Below, piece after piece: positions 1-12,400 of a stretch of 64,000 bases of DNA. The stretch's first letter is position 1. Each line of letters starts with the position of its first letter. Source of the stretch: Phoronis australis (Eukaryota > Phoronida > Phoronidae). The notes beneath the pieces are model-generated. The model saw only the letters and a list, made by a program, of their open reading frames with translations. It did not search any database and was not told the origin of the DNA. Both the position numbers and the translations under genes were made by a program. The stretch spans positions 296,034-360,033 of the forward strand of contig NMRA01000393.1 in assembly GCA_002633005.1 (NCBI GenBank), read 5' to 3'.

Positions 1-2259
1 TTTTAAAAAATATAGTATTTAACTAAAAAATATACTTTATTTATAAGAAAAAATATTTTAATACCGTAAAAATATAAAATTATTATATTCATAATAAAAT
101 TATTTGTATATTTGTGTTTAATATTTTATATGTTTTAAGACAGTCATGCGTATTTGAGTCGACAATGGACGGAAGTCGCTGCTTTACTCCGGGTGCTGGC
201 GTAAAACTTTCACCGCTGGAGGATTAACAAGGTTGATTTCTTGCTGCGCACGTTCATTTAGCTGTTTTATTACAATTGTGATAGCTATTGTACGAGAGGT
301 TTTTAGTTTCTCTGTATCTTCCAGGAGGACAACCTAGGTTCTTCCGTCTGACACTTTGTTCTCTCATGAACCAAGCTGCACCAAGCACAACAACAAAAGC
401 AGGTTCTCAAATCGGGAGAATTTCACTGTAGTTTGTAAACTAGTGTAGTCTTTGTGGGAGAATTTCACCGTGTCAGGAGATCTGGCTCAGGGACACATAA
501 ATCTCTCGATCTGAAGTATTTGATTTCACATATTTGAAAATTAAATTTTGCTAATCTAGTATTCTAGTAATAGCCGAGATTACCCGACCCGGGAATCGAA
601 CCAGCGACCCCCATAAAACCAGCAACCGTGCTAACCATTCAGCTAATAGGCAATTGCCCGTTAGCTAGTAGCTAACAGAGGCTCATATGATTCACCGGAA
701 GCACATCTACAACACTAAATTCCCAGAAAAGAGAAAAAATTGATTTGACATTCAATCATGTAGTAAAGTCTAAGGCATCTTGAATTCTGGTCATCCTCGG
801 TCCGAGCTGAATACATCTGGTTGGTGTGCAGTATGGTTATCTTAGCACGTGTATCAGCCACATGGCTGCTTAATATTCATGTTGTGCCCTCACTGGCCAT
901 TACTGGCACGATATGGGCTGGAAAGTCAATGTCGGCATTCTCCAAGACGAAGAACAGTCGTTTTCCGATGCCAACAGAGGCGCGGCTGAAAGCCAGCACA
1001 GCAGTGAGACAAGTTAAATAACATCTCACTACACTCTCCGCCGTGTTATTTGATTAGAGCTGAAACGTAACAGAGAAGTCATTTTGATTTCTAAGGCGAG
1101 CCAATTCCTACACCAGCAGTCATTGCACAACAGAAAGTTTAGAAATAACCGTGACCATCTGTGCGCTGCCACAATGCAGTGCGACGTATAATTGTTAAGG
1201 GTCAGCATATACTACTGTACATATATTGATAACGTCTCACTACATCAATAACAATGCCGAGGTGAAGTTCTCCATGTGTTTTTTTGTTACTTGCTTTGTA
1301 TGTTCAGTGTTTTGTATCATCTACTGTTGTTATTGATTTACAACAGTATTGTCAGGTTATTTTCTTTCACTAGAGTTGAAAGGTCATGATCACTTGTCAA
1401 ATCAAATCAACCTGGTCAATTTTTAATTAGTGCTGTCAATCCTAGTAATTTTTCAAACTCTATTCAATGGTGTCAATCTTGAATATTCCCTGATTGAATA
1501 CTTTTTTCCACTAAGAACGTGAAATTCATTCTCGAATTGGGACTACTAGTATTTCTCCAGATTAAGAAAAATTTCACCCGATGAGGAGAATTCACCCTGA
1601 TCAGAAGAAATTCTCATAATTTGAGTACCTCCTTGGCTTCTGCTGTCGATTTTCAACTCGCCTTTGTTCAGTTCTTGTCTCTTAAAGTGCCAGAGGTAAT
1701 GCTACGCTGGACAACAGACAACTTTGTTGTATTGTTGCAATGTATTAACAGCTAAATTGGTTTCAATAATTGTTTTTGAGTCACTTTCAGGACTAGAACT
1801 ACAGGTGTGTATGTGTGCTTATAGTCGTGCAGATATTCCCACGCTTACTACTACACTTACAAATATTGCTGAACTCAGAGAATTTTCTGTTGCACTAAAG
1901 AAACATTTGCACAGTTTGACCATTCTTCAATTCTGGTATCCCAACTTTCTATGAATTGTTGTACGCCACCTTGTGAATGAACGGATGATTAGAGAATGTG
2001 CAAAAGCAGAAATCGTGCATAACTATTTGATGCACATGATCACTCCACAAATCTAAGTAAGTACAGAATATTGCATGAAAGGCTTTTTGTTTTCCCTCTG
2101 TAACCAAGTTTGTTTACCAGGGCTTAACTTGGCGACTAGCATTTTGTTTGGCAACCTGATTTAAATTCCAAGTTGCCACACTCATACATCTGAGGATGTA
2201 ATCAAAGTACTGCAGGAAGTAAACAGTGTAAAGTTTGCCAACACCGGAAGGGCCTGGTC
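1..2259. other. Upstream region, no gene recognised
   Basis: The first 130 bases are extremely AT-rich. A tRNA-like SINE piece on the minus strand lies at about 560-660. The 170-420 stretch has more CpG than its surroundings and could hold the promoter or untranslated first exon of the EMSY gene, but no TATA box or convincing donor decides this. Short open frames here have no recognisable product. Confidence 0.4.
560..662 (-). mobile_element. tRNA-derived SINE fragment
   Basis: Read on the minus strand, an A-box (tagctgaatggttagcacgg) is followed about 30 bases later by a B-box (ggttcgattcccgg), the RNA polymerase III internal promoter. It does not fold as a complete functional tRNA gene that I can assign, so I call it the tRNA-like head of a SINE. 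It differs from the other SINE family in this window. Confidence 0.6.
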
Positions 2260-2932
2260 ATGAATCACACACAGATAATGTGTCCTGAATGCCTGCATCT
2301 CGTCATGAATCACACACAGATAATGTGTCCTGAATGCCTGCATCTCGTCATGAATCACACACAGATAATGTGTCCTGAATGCCTGCATCTCGTCATGAAT
2401 CACACACAGATAATGTGTCCTGAATGCCTGCATCTCGTCATGAATCACACACAGATAATGTGTCCTGAATGCCTGCATCTCGTCATGAATCACACACAGA
2501 TAATGTGTCCTGAATGCCTGCATCTCGTCATGAATCACACACAGATAATGTGTCCTGAATGCCTGCATCTCGTCATGAATCACACACAGATAATGTGTCC
2601 TGAATGCCTGCATCTCGTCATGAATCACACACAGATAATGTGTCCTGAATGCCTGCATCTCGTCATGAATCACACACAGATAATGTGTCCTGAATGCCTG
2701 CATCTCGTCATGAATCACACACAGATAATGTGTCCTGAATGCCTGCATCTCGTCATGAATCACACACAGATAATGTGTCCTGAATGCCTGCATCTCGTCA
2801 TGAATCACACACAGATAATGTGTCCTGAATGCCTGCATCTCGTCATGAATCACACACAGATAATGTGTCCTGAATGCCTGCATCTCGTCATGAATCACAC
2901 ACAGATAATGTGTCCTGAATGCCTGCATCTCC
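2260..2932. repeat. 45-bp minisatellite, 15 copies
   Basis: The copies are identical or nearly so; the last lacks its final 3 bases. Because the unit is 45 bases and has no stop in some frames, long artificial open frames appear on both strands (a MNHTQIMCPECLHLV repeat on +). They overlap antiparallel, have no other protein signature, and are not annotated as genes. The array ends about 320 bp upstream of the first coding exon's acceptor. Confidence 0.97.
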
Positions 2933-3272
2933 CACAGTTAAGAGATGAGGCTGCATGGCACGAAATATTGTGCACTTTGAAGAAAGTGGTTATTACCGAA
3001 CTCGCGATATACATGGACTACTAAATTTCCATTCAGTTGAAAAAGGGATAATTGCCAAGTTGGTCATTTCTTCAATTCGAACATATTCAACTGATTATGC
3101 ATCATTTGTATGGACCAAGAGTTTCTCACCCCTGTATAAACAGTTGCTTTGTTTAGATGACGTCATTTCCCATTTTTTGGCACGTTGGCGTTATGCTAAT
3201 TGTCAAACCCTGTTTGTCCTAGACAGGTGTAAACTAACTTGCCTTTACTTCTCAGGTATCACAGTTGGTGCA

Positions 3273-3433
3273 ATGTGGCCCCATCTGTTGGATATGAGCC
3301 GTGATGAAGCCAAGCGAACGTTGCGCAGACTTGAGTTGGAAGCCTACTCCAGTCTGGTGTCTGCACTGAGGGCACAGGGCGATCTGACCAAGGAAAAGAA
3401 AAAGATATTGACCGACTTGCAACATATTTTAAG
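3273..3433 (+). CDS. EMSY: EMSY exon, ENT domain first part (residues 1-54)
   Basis: The acceptor is ctcag at 3251-3255 and the donor is gtgaca at 3434. The first ATG of the exon gives MWPHLLDMSRDEAKR, which lines up with the start of vertebrate EMSY, so I chose 3273. The frame is open upstream to the acceptor, so an earlier exon could add a few residues. The ENT signature follows: a long helix with LRRLELEAYSSLVSALRAQG and then DLTKEKK. ENT domains are helical dimerisation modules, and in EMSY this part is linked to chromatin-protein contacts. Confidence 0.93.
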
Positions 3434-6400
3434 GTGACAACTGGTAACAGCATATGACTAGATAAGATCCTTTGATAAGGGACGACAAATGAAATTTGCA
3501 TAATTGTAGTTGGGATTAATATTCTGTAGTAACAGAAATAGGGACTAGCCACATGGGTGGGTCGGTGGGTGGGTGGGTGTGTATGTACACACACATACAC
3601 ATATATTTATATATACATATTTATTCATTTATTTATCTTCAAATAAAGAAAGAAATTCACATGTCTGTTTTTTTATTGACAGCATTTCAACAGAGAGGCA
3701 CAGAGCTGAAGTCAGACGTGCTGTAAACGATGAAGTCTTAACCACTGTGGCTGACAAGTAGGTTACCATTGTCATTTTTTTATAATTTTCTATTTTTGAA
3801 ACTGAGATGACTTTACATAATTTTATCAGGAAGTTTATTATTAAGTTTCAAGCAGGTATATAGCATTCGTTTCTGCATAAAATGCATTTAACATTTTCTC
3901 AAAGTGCACACGGGTTCTTTCATAGCGTAACTAAGAGCCCTCCACTAGCTGTTTTAATGGGGTTCTCTTTAATTTCAACTGTTGACTTTGCAGCCACAAT
4001 TCTATACTTTTTATTGACAGTTTTTACTTATACTTAAATATGGTTTAAAGATGCATTTGCATGCTCCTAATTATGCTAATGTACAGCAGGAACTAAACAA
4101 CAATGCTATTTGAACATCATCTATGCTAAACAAAATGCAGCTGTATTCAAGGACAACTTGCAAATGTGAAAACAAAAAAAATTCTGCAAAAATGTGACCT
4201 TTGCACTCATGACATACCTTGGGGGCTCACATAGCTCCCATCATGCAGTGTTAGTGCCCAACACCATGTCTCAATACTTACTGGACACAGTTGAGTGATT
4301 TACGGCAGATATTTATGTAGATGTCCCCACCTGACGGTGGTCAAAAAGCGAAACACTCTTGATATTAATATATGGGTTCTGCTTGGTGGTTTTTGGCCAG
4401 GGCCCCTCAAATGAAATTCTGCTTATATCATTTTCATAAGAATTAGTCATTTAAAATAATATAAAGCTGGTTTTAGACAATCAATGTTTACAACAGTTTA
4501 ATCCCTATTTCTACATAACATGTTTCTTTATACCTTCAGTAATCATATTAGCCATGAATGTCTTGTTATAGTCTCACAAAGAAATGTACCAACCCCATTC
4601 AAATTATCCATACCTTTTATTTAGCAAAGAAATGGACTCCAAAGTTGTCAAAAATCATCCTTAAGTTGTGTTTTGGATGTTTGCAGTTTACAGAATCTTG
4701 CCAGAATACACTGCCGATATTTACAGCAGAGGAATAAAACTGATTGCTTTGATGCAATAATATTTCATCACTTCTACAAAGAACAGGAAACCAACTCTGG
4801 ACATTTTAAGCAGGGTTTAACATTTTTAGTCAAAATAAAATCAGAAGTTGTGGTCATAACTTTTACTTATTTCAAGTCACCTAAGTTACAACAGATATAA
4901 ATTTGACTAAGACCACTGTAAAATGTGACCAGACAATCCTTTAAAGAAACAAACAGTAGAACATAGTAACTAATGTTAATGTGACCAGACAATCCTTAAA
5001 GAAACAGACAGTAGAACATAGTAACTATGTTAATGTGACCCCTTAGTGGAAGCAGTGTGGCCCAGTGGGATAAGTGTTCGCTTCCTTTACTCAGGGTCGT
5101 GAGTCCCACTGAGGCACCCTGCTAGATCCTTGAGTCAGGTTTCGTCCCTCAACTTGGTTTATCTATATTTCAGTAAAGAATATAATAGTTCCAGGTGATC
5201 AGTGCATTGGGCTCACCTGAACGGCCTGTGCATGTCTGGTACAACCAGTCCCACTTAATGTTAATCTTACCCACAATCCTCTGTCTCGCAGCATGACTGG
5301 ATCAAGTATGTCATCTGAATGGTTGGTGGAGGGGCGACGACTCATCCCTTTAATGCCAAGACTTGTGCCACAGACTGCATTCACCATCGCTGCTAACACT
5401 GCAGCCACTTCACAAGGAGATAAGAATGCTAGCATGCCCAACCCTGCATTCACTGGTGTAAAGGATAGTGAGTAGTCTTCTCTCTCCAGTCATAGACCTC
5501 TGTGTTGCACAAGTCTGTCATTAGCTGATCACTAATAAAGTGACATTTTGTCAGTATTCAGTTTGTCACTAGCAGTAGCTGTTTGAGAGAAGACATTTTT
5601 CTTTAAAGCATAAATTGAAGCAGATCAATTGGCAGTGGCTCCATCTAGTGTTTTAGCAAAGAGTCAACCCGACAGTCACATTGCTTTTGTATGCCATCAT
5701 GTTGAGTTTAGCTCTTAACACTAACTTATTGTCAGTTCTAGTGAAGCCCAAAAATGAATTTGGTAATGGAGAAGTGTAGTTCCAAAGAAGGCATTACGAT
5801 GGAGAATCAGTGTTTAGTGCCTGCAAACAGTAGTTTCACTGCAAGTTGTGTTAAGTTTATTGTATTTTTGTCCAGTTGTGAGCACAAGTTGTCCGACCAG
5901 CACCAGTACCACGGCCCCAGTGACCAAGTTCACCCGACCCAGTAGTCCCACGTCTAACGTGGTCGTACTCCCCAGTGGCATGTCCATCCACATTAAAGGT
6001 GAGATATTAGTTTTGTAGCTGAGGGTCTCGCACCTCACCCTGATCTGACTGGTGTACCCATGAGACATGACAAAGAGTCTGTATGATGCTGTGAACAGTA
6101 ACAAAATGCACTGTGTGGATTTGTCATGAAGATGTATGTGAATAGATGTGTAGCATATGTTTGCCCATGTCCTGCATTTCTTCATTTGTTCAATGAAGTT
6201 TATGCAGTAGTGTTGTGGTACATGTTGTCATCAGCCAAGATTCTTCATTTATAATTTGTTACATTCAATAGACCAAAACCTAAGCTATGTTGAAAGAACA
6301 TGTCAGTTGATCATGTGTGTGGCTAATGTGATAAACACTACTGACTCAGTCATTATTTATTGTGTGATTAAAATCACCAATGTTATGTCAAGAACACCAA

Positions 6401-9400
6401 AAGCAGCTCCTCCTGTTGATCAGCTGTCAAATTAGAACACTGGCAAACGCTATGTGACGACATGTTAATTAGCTAATCTCAGGTTATGAACATTTATTGG
6501 TCAATACTTATTACTTCAAATCAGGCCGTCCAATCACAGCACTAGTCATCCTTCATTGTGTTGAGTGTGAAAAGTCGTTTATAGATAAGTTGCTCGTTTT
6601 CTCGTGGTTAATGGTTTAATAAGGAAGGACGAGGCATTACGTTTGTGGTGGTTGTTACAACTTAGTATTTGAGCACTCTCCTGTGGAATATCGGAGAAGT
6701 ATGAACGTGACACAAGTTGGTACAAGAAACTGGTACGTTGGTGGACATGACACAGTGACGCTGGCGTGTTGGTGGACATGACACACTGACACTGGGTGCC
6801 TTTGTACATCACAGCCATGTCCGTGAAGCTAAGATACTATCAGTTGAAGTTGGTTTTCTTTTGTTTTTTCGTTTTTGGGATATGGAATTCACGATTATGA
6901 TATTCAGTGGTATAAAAGAAGATTTAGTGATGTTGACAATGTAGTTGCTTGTCAAACAAGGTAAATGGTGGTTGAAAGCACATAAAGTTAATGCTGAACT
7001 ACAATGTATTTCAAAATCAAACTCTTGTTGTACAATACTAAGTAACAGTCATGGTCATGTTGGGAACTCACTTAAATGTGTAAAATTATTATGATTGGGA
7101 CAAGATTGGTAAAAAAACATTAATGAAGCTATTTTGCGCACAGTCTGTTGTTGTGCACAAGTTTACTAACATCTTAGTGAATGTGCTGCCTTTGTTGACT
7201 AGGTGGNCATCCACATTAAAGGTGAGATATTAGTTTTGTAGCTGAGGGTCTCGCACCTCACCCTGATCTGACTGGTGTACCCATGAGACATGACAAAGAG
7301 TCTGTATGATGCTGTGAACAGTAACAAAATGCTCTGTGTGGATTTGTCATGAGGATGTATGTGAATAGACGTGTAGCATGTGTTTGCCCATGTCCTGCAT
7401 TTCTTCATTTGTTCAATGAAGTTTATGCAGTAGTGTTGTGGTACATGTTGTCATCAGCTAAGATTTTTCATTTATAATTTGTTACATTCAATAGACCAAA
7501 ACCTAAGCTATCTTGAAAGAACATGTCAGTTGATCATGTTTGTGACTAATGTGATAAACACTACTGACTCAGTCATTATTTATTGTGTGATTAAAATCAC
7601 CAATGTTATGTCAAGAACACCAAAAGCAGCTCCTCCTGTTGATCAGCTGTCTAATTAAAACACTGGCAAACGCTATGTGACGACATGTTAATTAGCTAAT
7701 CTCAGGTTATGAACATTTATTGGTCAATACTTATTACTTCAAATCAGGCCGTCCAATCACAGCACTAGTCATTCTTCATTGTGTTGAGTGTGAAAAGTCG
7801 TTTATAGATGAGTTGCTCGTTTTCCCGTGGTTAATGGTTTAATAAGGAAGGACGAGGCATTACGTTTGTGGTGCTTGTTACAACTTAGTATTTGAGCACT
7901 CTCCTGTGGAATATCGGAGAAGTATGAACGTGACACAAGTTGGTACAAGAAACTGGTACGTTGGTGGACATGACACACTGACGCTGGGTGCCTTTGTACA
8001 TCACAGCCATGTCCGTGAAGCTAAGATACTATCAGTTGAAGTTGGTTTTCTTTTGTTTTTTCGTTTTTGGGATATGGAATTCACGATTATGATATTCAGT
8101 GGTATAAAAGAAGATTTAGTGATGCTGACAATGTAGTTGCTTGTCAAACAAGGTAAATGGTGGTTGAAAGCACATAAAGTTAATGCTGAACTACAATGTA
8201 TTTCAAAATCAAACTCTTGTTATACAATACTAAGTAACAGTCATGGTCATGTTGGGAACTCACTTAAATGTGTAAAATTATTATGATTGGGACAAGATTG
8301 GTAAAAAAACATTAATGAAGCTATTTTGCGCACAGTCTGTTGTTGTGCACAAGTTTACTAACATCTTAGTGAATGTGCTGCCTTTGTTGACTAGGTGGAC
8401 TGAACACAAAGTTTGTTGTTGTGCACAAGTTTACTAACATCTCAGTGAATGTGCTGCCTTTGTTGACTAGGTGGGCTGAACACACAGTCTGTTGTTGTGC
8501 ACAAGTTTACTAACAGCTTAGTGAATGTGCTGCCTTTGTTGACTAGGTGGGCTGAACACTGAGGAAGATGAAGATTTACCAACAAGAACTAACAAACGCA
8601 AGCGTAGCTCTTCAGTAGAAGGGCCAATCACTGTCACCAGGACATCTGTGGTTACTGCCTCTACCCAGTCAAAGGTCACGACCTCTTCTAACACGATACA
8701 AGGTCTGTCACCCATGAAGATAACTCTGACCAAAAGTCCTGCTCGCACACCCTCACAAAAGGTAGGTCCTTGTGTTATGCTTATTTGTTCTGTTTCAACA
8801 GTCAGTCGTGGTGTATATACACAAAACGTACCGAGAGTGGCGTACATGAAGTAATATCCCACGAGACATTATTCCACGAATAAGGTCGAGTGGTATATTA
8901 CTTCATGTACGCCAATTGAGGTATGTTTTGTATTTATCCCATGCGCTTCGAATTCCTATGTTTCTTACATTTTTTCGGCAGATTTTTAAATACTTCACCC
9001 AGACTGTTCACGTGGCGGCTCACTTACTATATGTATGTACTTGCACGTTAGGTTGCAAATTTTCTCTTGTAAAAGAAACAGTTTTAAAAGTAACGATTTA
9101 TTTCTTGAAAAGAGGTAACAAAGATGAAAACAATGGCATCTGTTCAGTGAACTTGTAACATCTCCTGGATATAGTTAAAAAACAATATTGGATATTGTAG
9201 TTCCCTAGGAATTTGCACCTGAGTTGCAGACAATATAGTATTCAGCAATTGAAAACTGAGCCACAAGTGTCATATAATTAACAGTTTTGTTCCAGATTTT
9301 ACGCCTAGGGCCTAGTTGCATGTCGAGTGTTAGTTACACTGCTGCAACTGTATTACTTTAAACTATATTCGGAAATTTTGATGATCGAACCGGCTGAAGA

Positions 9401-12400
9401 CGTCAAGTCGACATTGACCTACTTTTTGAACTTTACCTGTCAGAGGTCACTGTTGAAGTAGTTCAGGAGGTGAATTTGTAAAAAAACTTTATTATATGGC
9501 CATATTTCCCTCGACAGATTCAACGCGTACGGAATAAATATATATCTATAAGTCATGTTTTGAGCAAAGGATGAGGTCAGGACTTTCAAGCATTAGAGAT
9601 GTTGGTAAAGTAATTGGTGAAACAGGCTTAAGCTTGTCGTTCATTTGAAATCTGTCATCTTGTATTCACGAAGAAATGTTTGAACACTTGATACGATGGT
9701 ATTAAAGTTTTGCAGTTTTCAGTAACTTAACCGAGTCATAGATATGTGTGGTTGTGCTGTGATTTCTTGCTTCATCAGTGCTGTCTTCATTTACGTACAG
9801 ACTGTTTTTTTCTGCTAGGTAATTCTCGTCTCCAATTCTGGCTCCTCCAGTGGTCCTAGTATCCTTCAGAGGTCGCTGTCTGTCCCTGTGGTAAAGACAT
9901 CTGCATCATCATCCATGTCGTCCACTGTCTCAGGCAACAAGACCTCCATTATTGTGCCCAGCACTTCAGTCACCCCTTCCAACATGTCTATTGTATCATC
10001 GTCTGCCTCCTCCGTTGTCTCAGCTTCACCTGAGTTCACCGCAGCAAAACCACGTCTAAAAACGATCTCTGCCCGCCCTAAAACACCCCAGGTTGGTACT
10101 GCTGTGACTGTTTGAAAGATTATCTTTGCGGATGCTTAAATAAAAGTCTGAATTCCTTTGGTGTAACATCGATGTTGTTTGTAGTGAACATCTTAAGCAA
10201 TGTTGTGAAGAGGTTCAGTGAGGTTCCACATGTGGACATTTCTCAAGGCGGTGAACTCTTTTTGTTGTTTTCAACCTTTGATCATTCCCAAACTTATTTT
10301 TAACATTTCTTGTAACATTTGAATGTTGTGTTACCACACCTTTATATAGAAAACTATCATTTCTTTGTAAATAAGCATGTTGTTCACAGGAAGGCCATTG
10401 TTGTAATTCAATAACAGTCATTCTCATACATCTCTTCAGGGTGTTGGTATTGTTCAAGTAGCTGGCTCCACTCACAATGTTCAGACACACTCTGGTAAAC
10501 AGGCAATACAGATAAAACAGGAAGGAGGTGAGTGGGCAGGACCAGGAGCTGATTGGCAGATAGGTGCCTTTCACTCAAATGTATCCCTAGATCAATCTCA
10601 GCTGTGTAAAGACACCCCATGCTGGTAATGGAGGTCCAGTTGGATTGAACCCCTTAAGACAGTTCCATAGAGTTTCTGACTAACTTGAAAAACTGACAAG
10701 GATTGAACAACACAGATTTTGACATAAGTTACTTAGTCTAATAGCTTCATCTGCCAGTGTTGATTGAAACAATTACAATTGACACTTGTATTGCTGAATC
10801 CAAGTTAGCACAGTGCTGCTTATTGTTTGGTATTATTAATAATTTTATTAATATTCAAGTAATATGTCTTAGAGGAGGAAGTGTTGCCTAGTGGAATATC
10901 TGTGTTAGAGAAGACAGTGTTGCCTAGTGGAATACGTGTCCCCCTCCCATTCTGAAGGTCATGTGTTCGTGTCCCACTTGGGCACACTGCTAACCCCTTG
11001 AGTCAGGTCTCTAGCTCCTCAGCTCAGTTTTAACTTTATATTAATAAAACATAAAAATGGGTCCAGCTTGATAGTGCATTGGGCCCACCTGAGTGGCCTG
11101 CATGTCTGTTACAGTGTGTACCTGACAATTGTTTACTTAATGATTTGTCTTATTTAAAAATTTCATGGAGCATACAATTATAAATACATGCATTATTAAT
11201 GACATTGTGACTTTCAATAAGGCAGGATATGAAAAGGAATATTAACTCCTATTGTTCTACTAAGGTATGAAGATCATCACAAAAAGTGTCGCAGGTGCCA
11301 CAGGTAAAATTTTGCCCAAGCCATCTGGTGGTCCGTCTGTGGTGGTGGTTACTAGTGGAACTACTTCTGTTGTCAGCCGGGCTCTCAGCTCCATGCAGGG
11401 TAGGCCTCTTTTTGTGCCCATATTTTAGTGCCAGGCTTAAAGTACATTGAACTATTTCGGGTAACTAGAGTATAGTTTATGTTGGATGTGGTAGGTTTTG
11501 TCTCCTGACCTTTCTCATCGTTATTGTGCATGCCAGCTGTGGTATGAAAGCTACAACTGGAACATGGGAACTAATTTGGGGCTGCATTTCTTATTGAAAT
11601 ATATATTAAAGAAAACAACAATGGTTTTAAGTCGACTTGACATGTTTGCACCAACTGATGTGTAGAGCCCAATCTCAATAGGCAACTGACACACCACAGG
11701 TTGTCATTGTTGGTCTAGTTCATTGTCACTCCCTGTAACTGACTGTATCATTCTGTGCTTCATTACTTGTTGCTGGGCCTAGCTAGGTGGCCACTGCATT
11801 CTCTCTTCTGATGATGGTGTTTGAATAAATGACACCGAAACATGTCAAGTCGACTTAAAACCATTGTTGTTTTCTTTAATATATGCTGCTACTTGCTATC
11901 ATGGAGATTTATTGAAATATACCAAGAAAATGAATGTTTACATATCTGCTATATTGTGTCCCAAATTAGTAAGACTTTCCTGACTACATTGTTACCTGAA
12001 GCAGTATTCGTCAGATACTTTGGTGTTGTGTTTGTTGGCATAAGGTAATTTAAGGTTTGTCTGTGCACTCTAGATAGCGAAATTTTTCACCAACTGTTTA
12101 ACATGTCACTTCATGACGTTAGCTTGTGAGCTCTCAACTAATAGTCTTGTTCTCCGTGTACTTACAGGTGGTAAAGTGGTCAACATCTCCACATCTGGAG
12201 GTAAGGTAATTACTACCACTGCTCGCAACATGCCCAATGTGGTCACAGTCAACCCTAAGACCCTACAACTGACTGCGGTCAAGACCAGCTCTGGAGCCAT
12301 CACAGGTGTGTAGGACTAACCTATACAATTACACATCAAAGTAATCAGAAAAAAAAGATCTGTAATTCAGTCTCTTAGCCTAGTAGCTTATCTTCCTTGG

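Noticed and set aside
560-662. A functional tRNA gene on the minus strand
   Set aside because: The A and B boxes are good, but I could not form a full cloverleaf with matching acceptor stem and a clear anticodon.
2260-2932. CRISPR-like regular repeats
   Set aside because: The units are directly adjacent with no unique spacers, and the context is an animal genome.
2182-3024. Two antiparallel frames of about 250 codons (MNHTQIMCPECLHLV and MQAFRTHYLCVIHDE repeats), one with a CPEC zinc-ribbon-like pair
   Set aside because: They are translations of a 45-bp tandem array open on both strands. There is no unique domain, and the Cys pair is just the repeated unit.
4320-4400. A second hammerhead-like core (ctgacgg...gcgaaac)
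   Set aside because: The required CUGANGA is broken (CTGACGG) and there is no good cleavage site.
7208-7221. A second copy of the end of EMSY exon 5
   Set aside because: It begins exactly after the N at 7207, has no acceptor, and the 1.2 kb around it is copied, so it is better explained as contig overlap.
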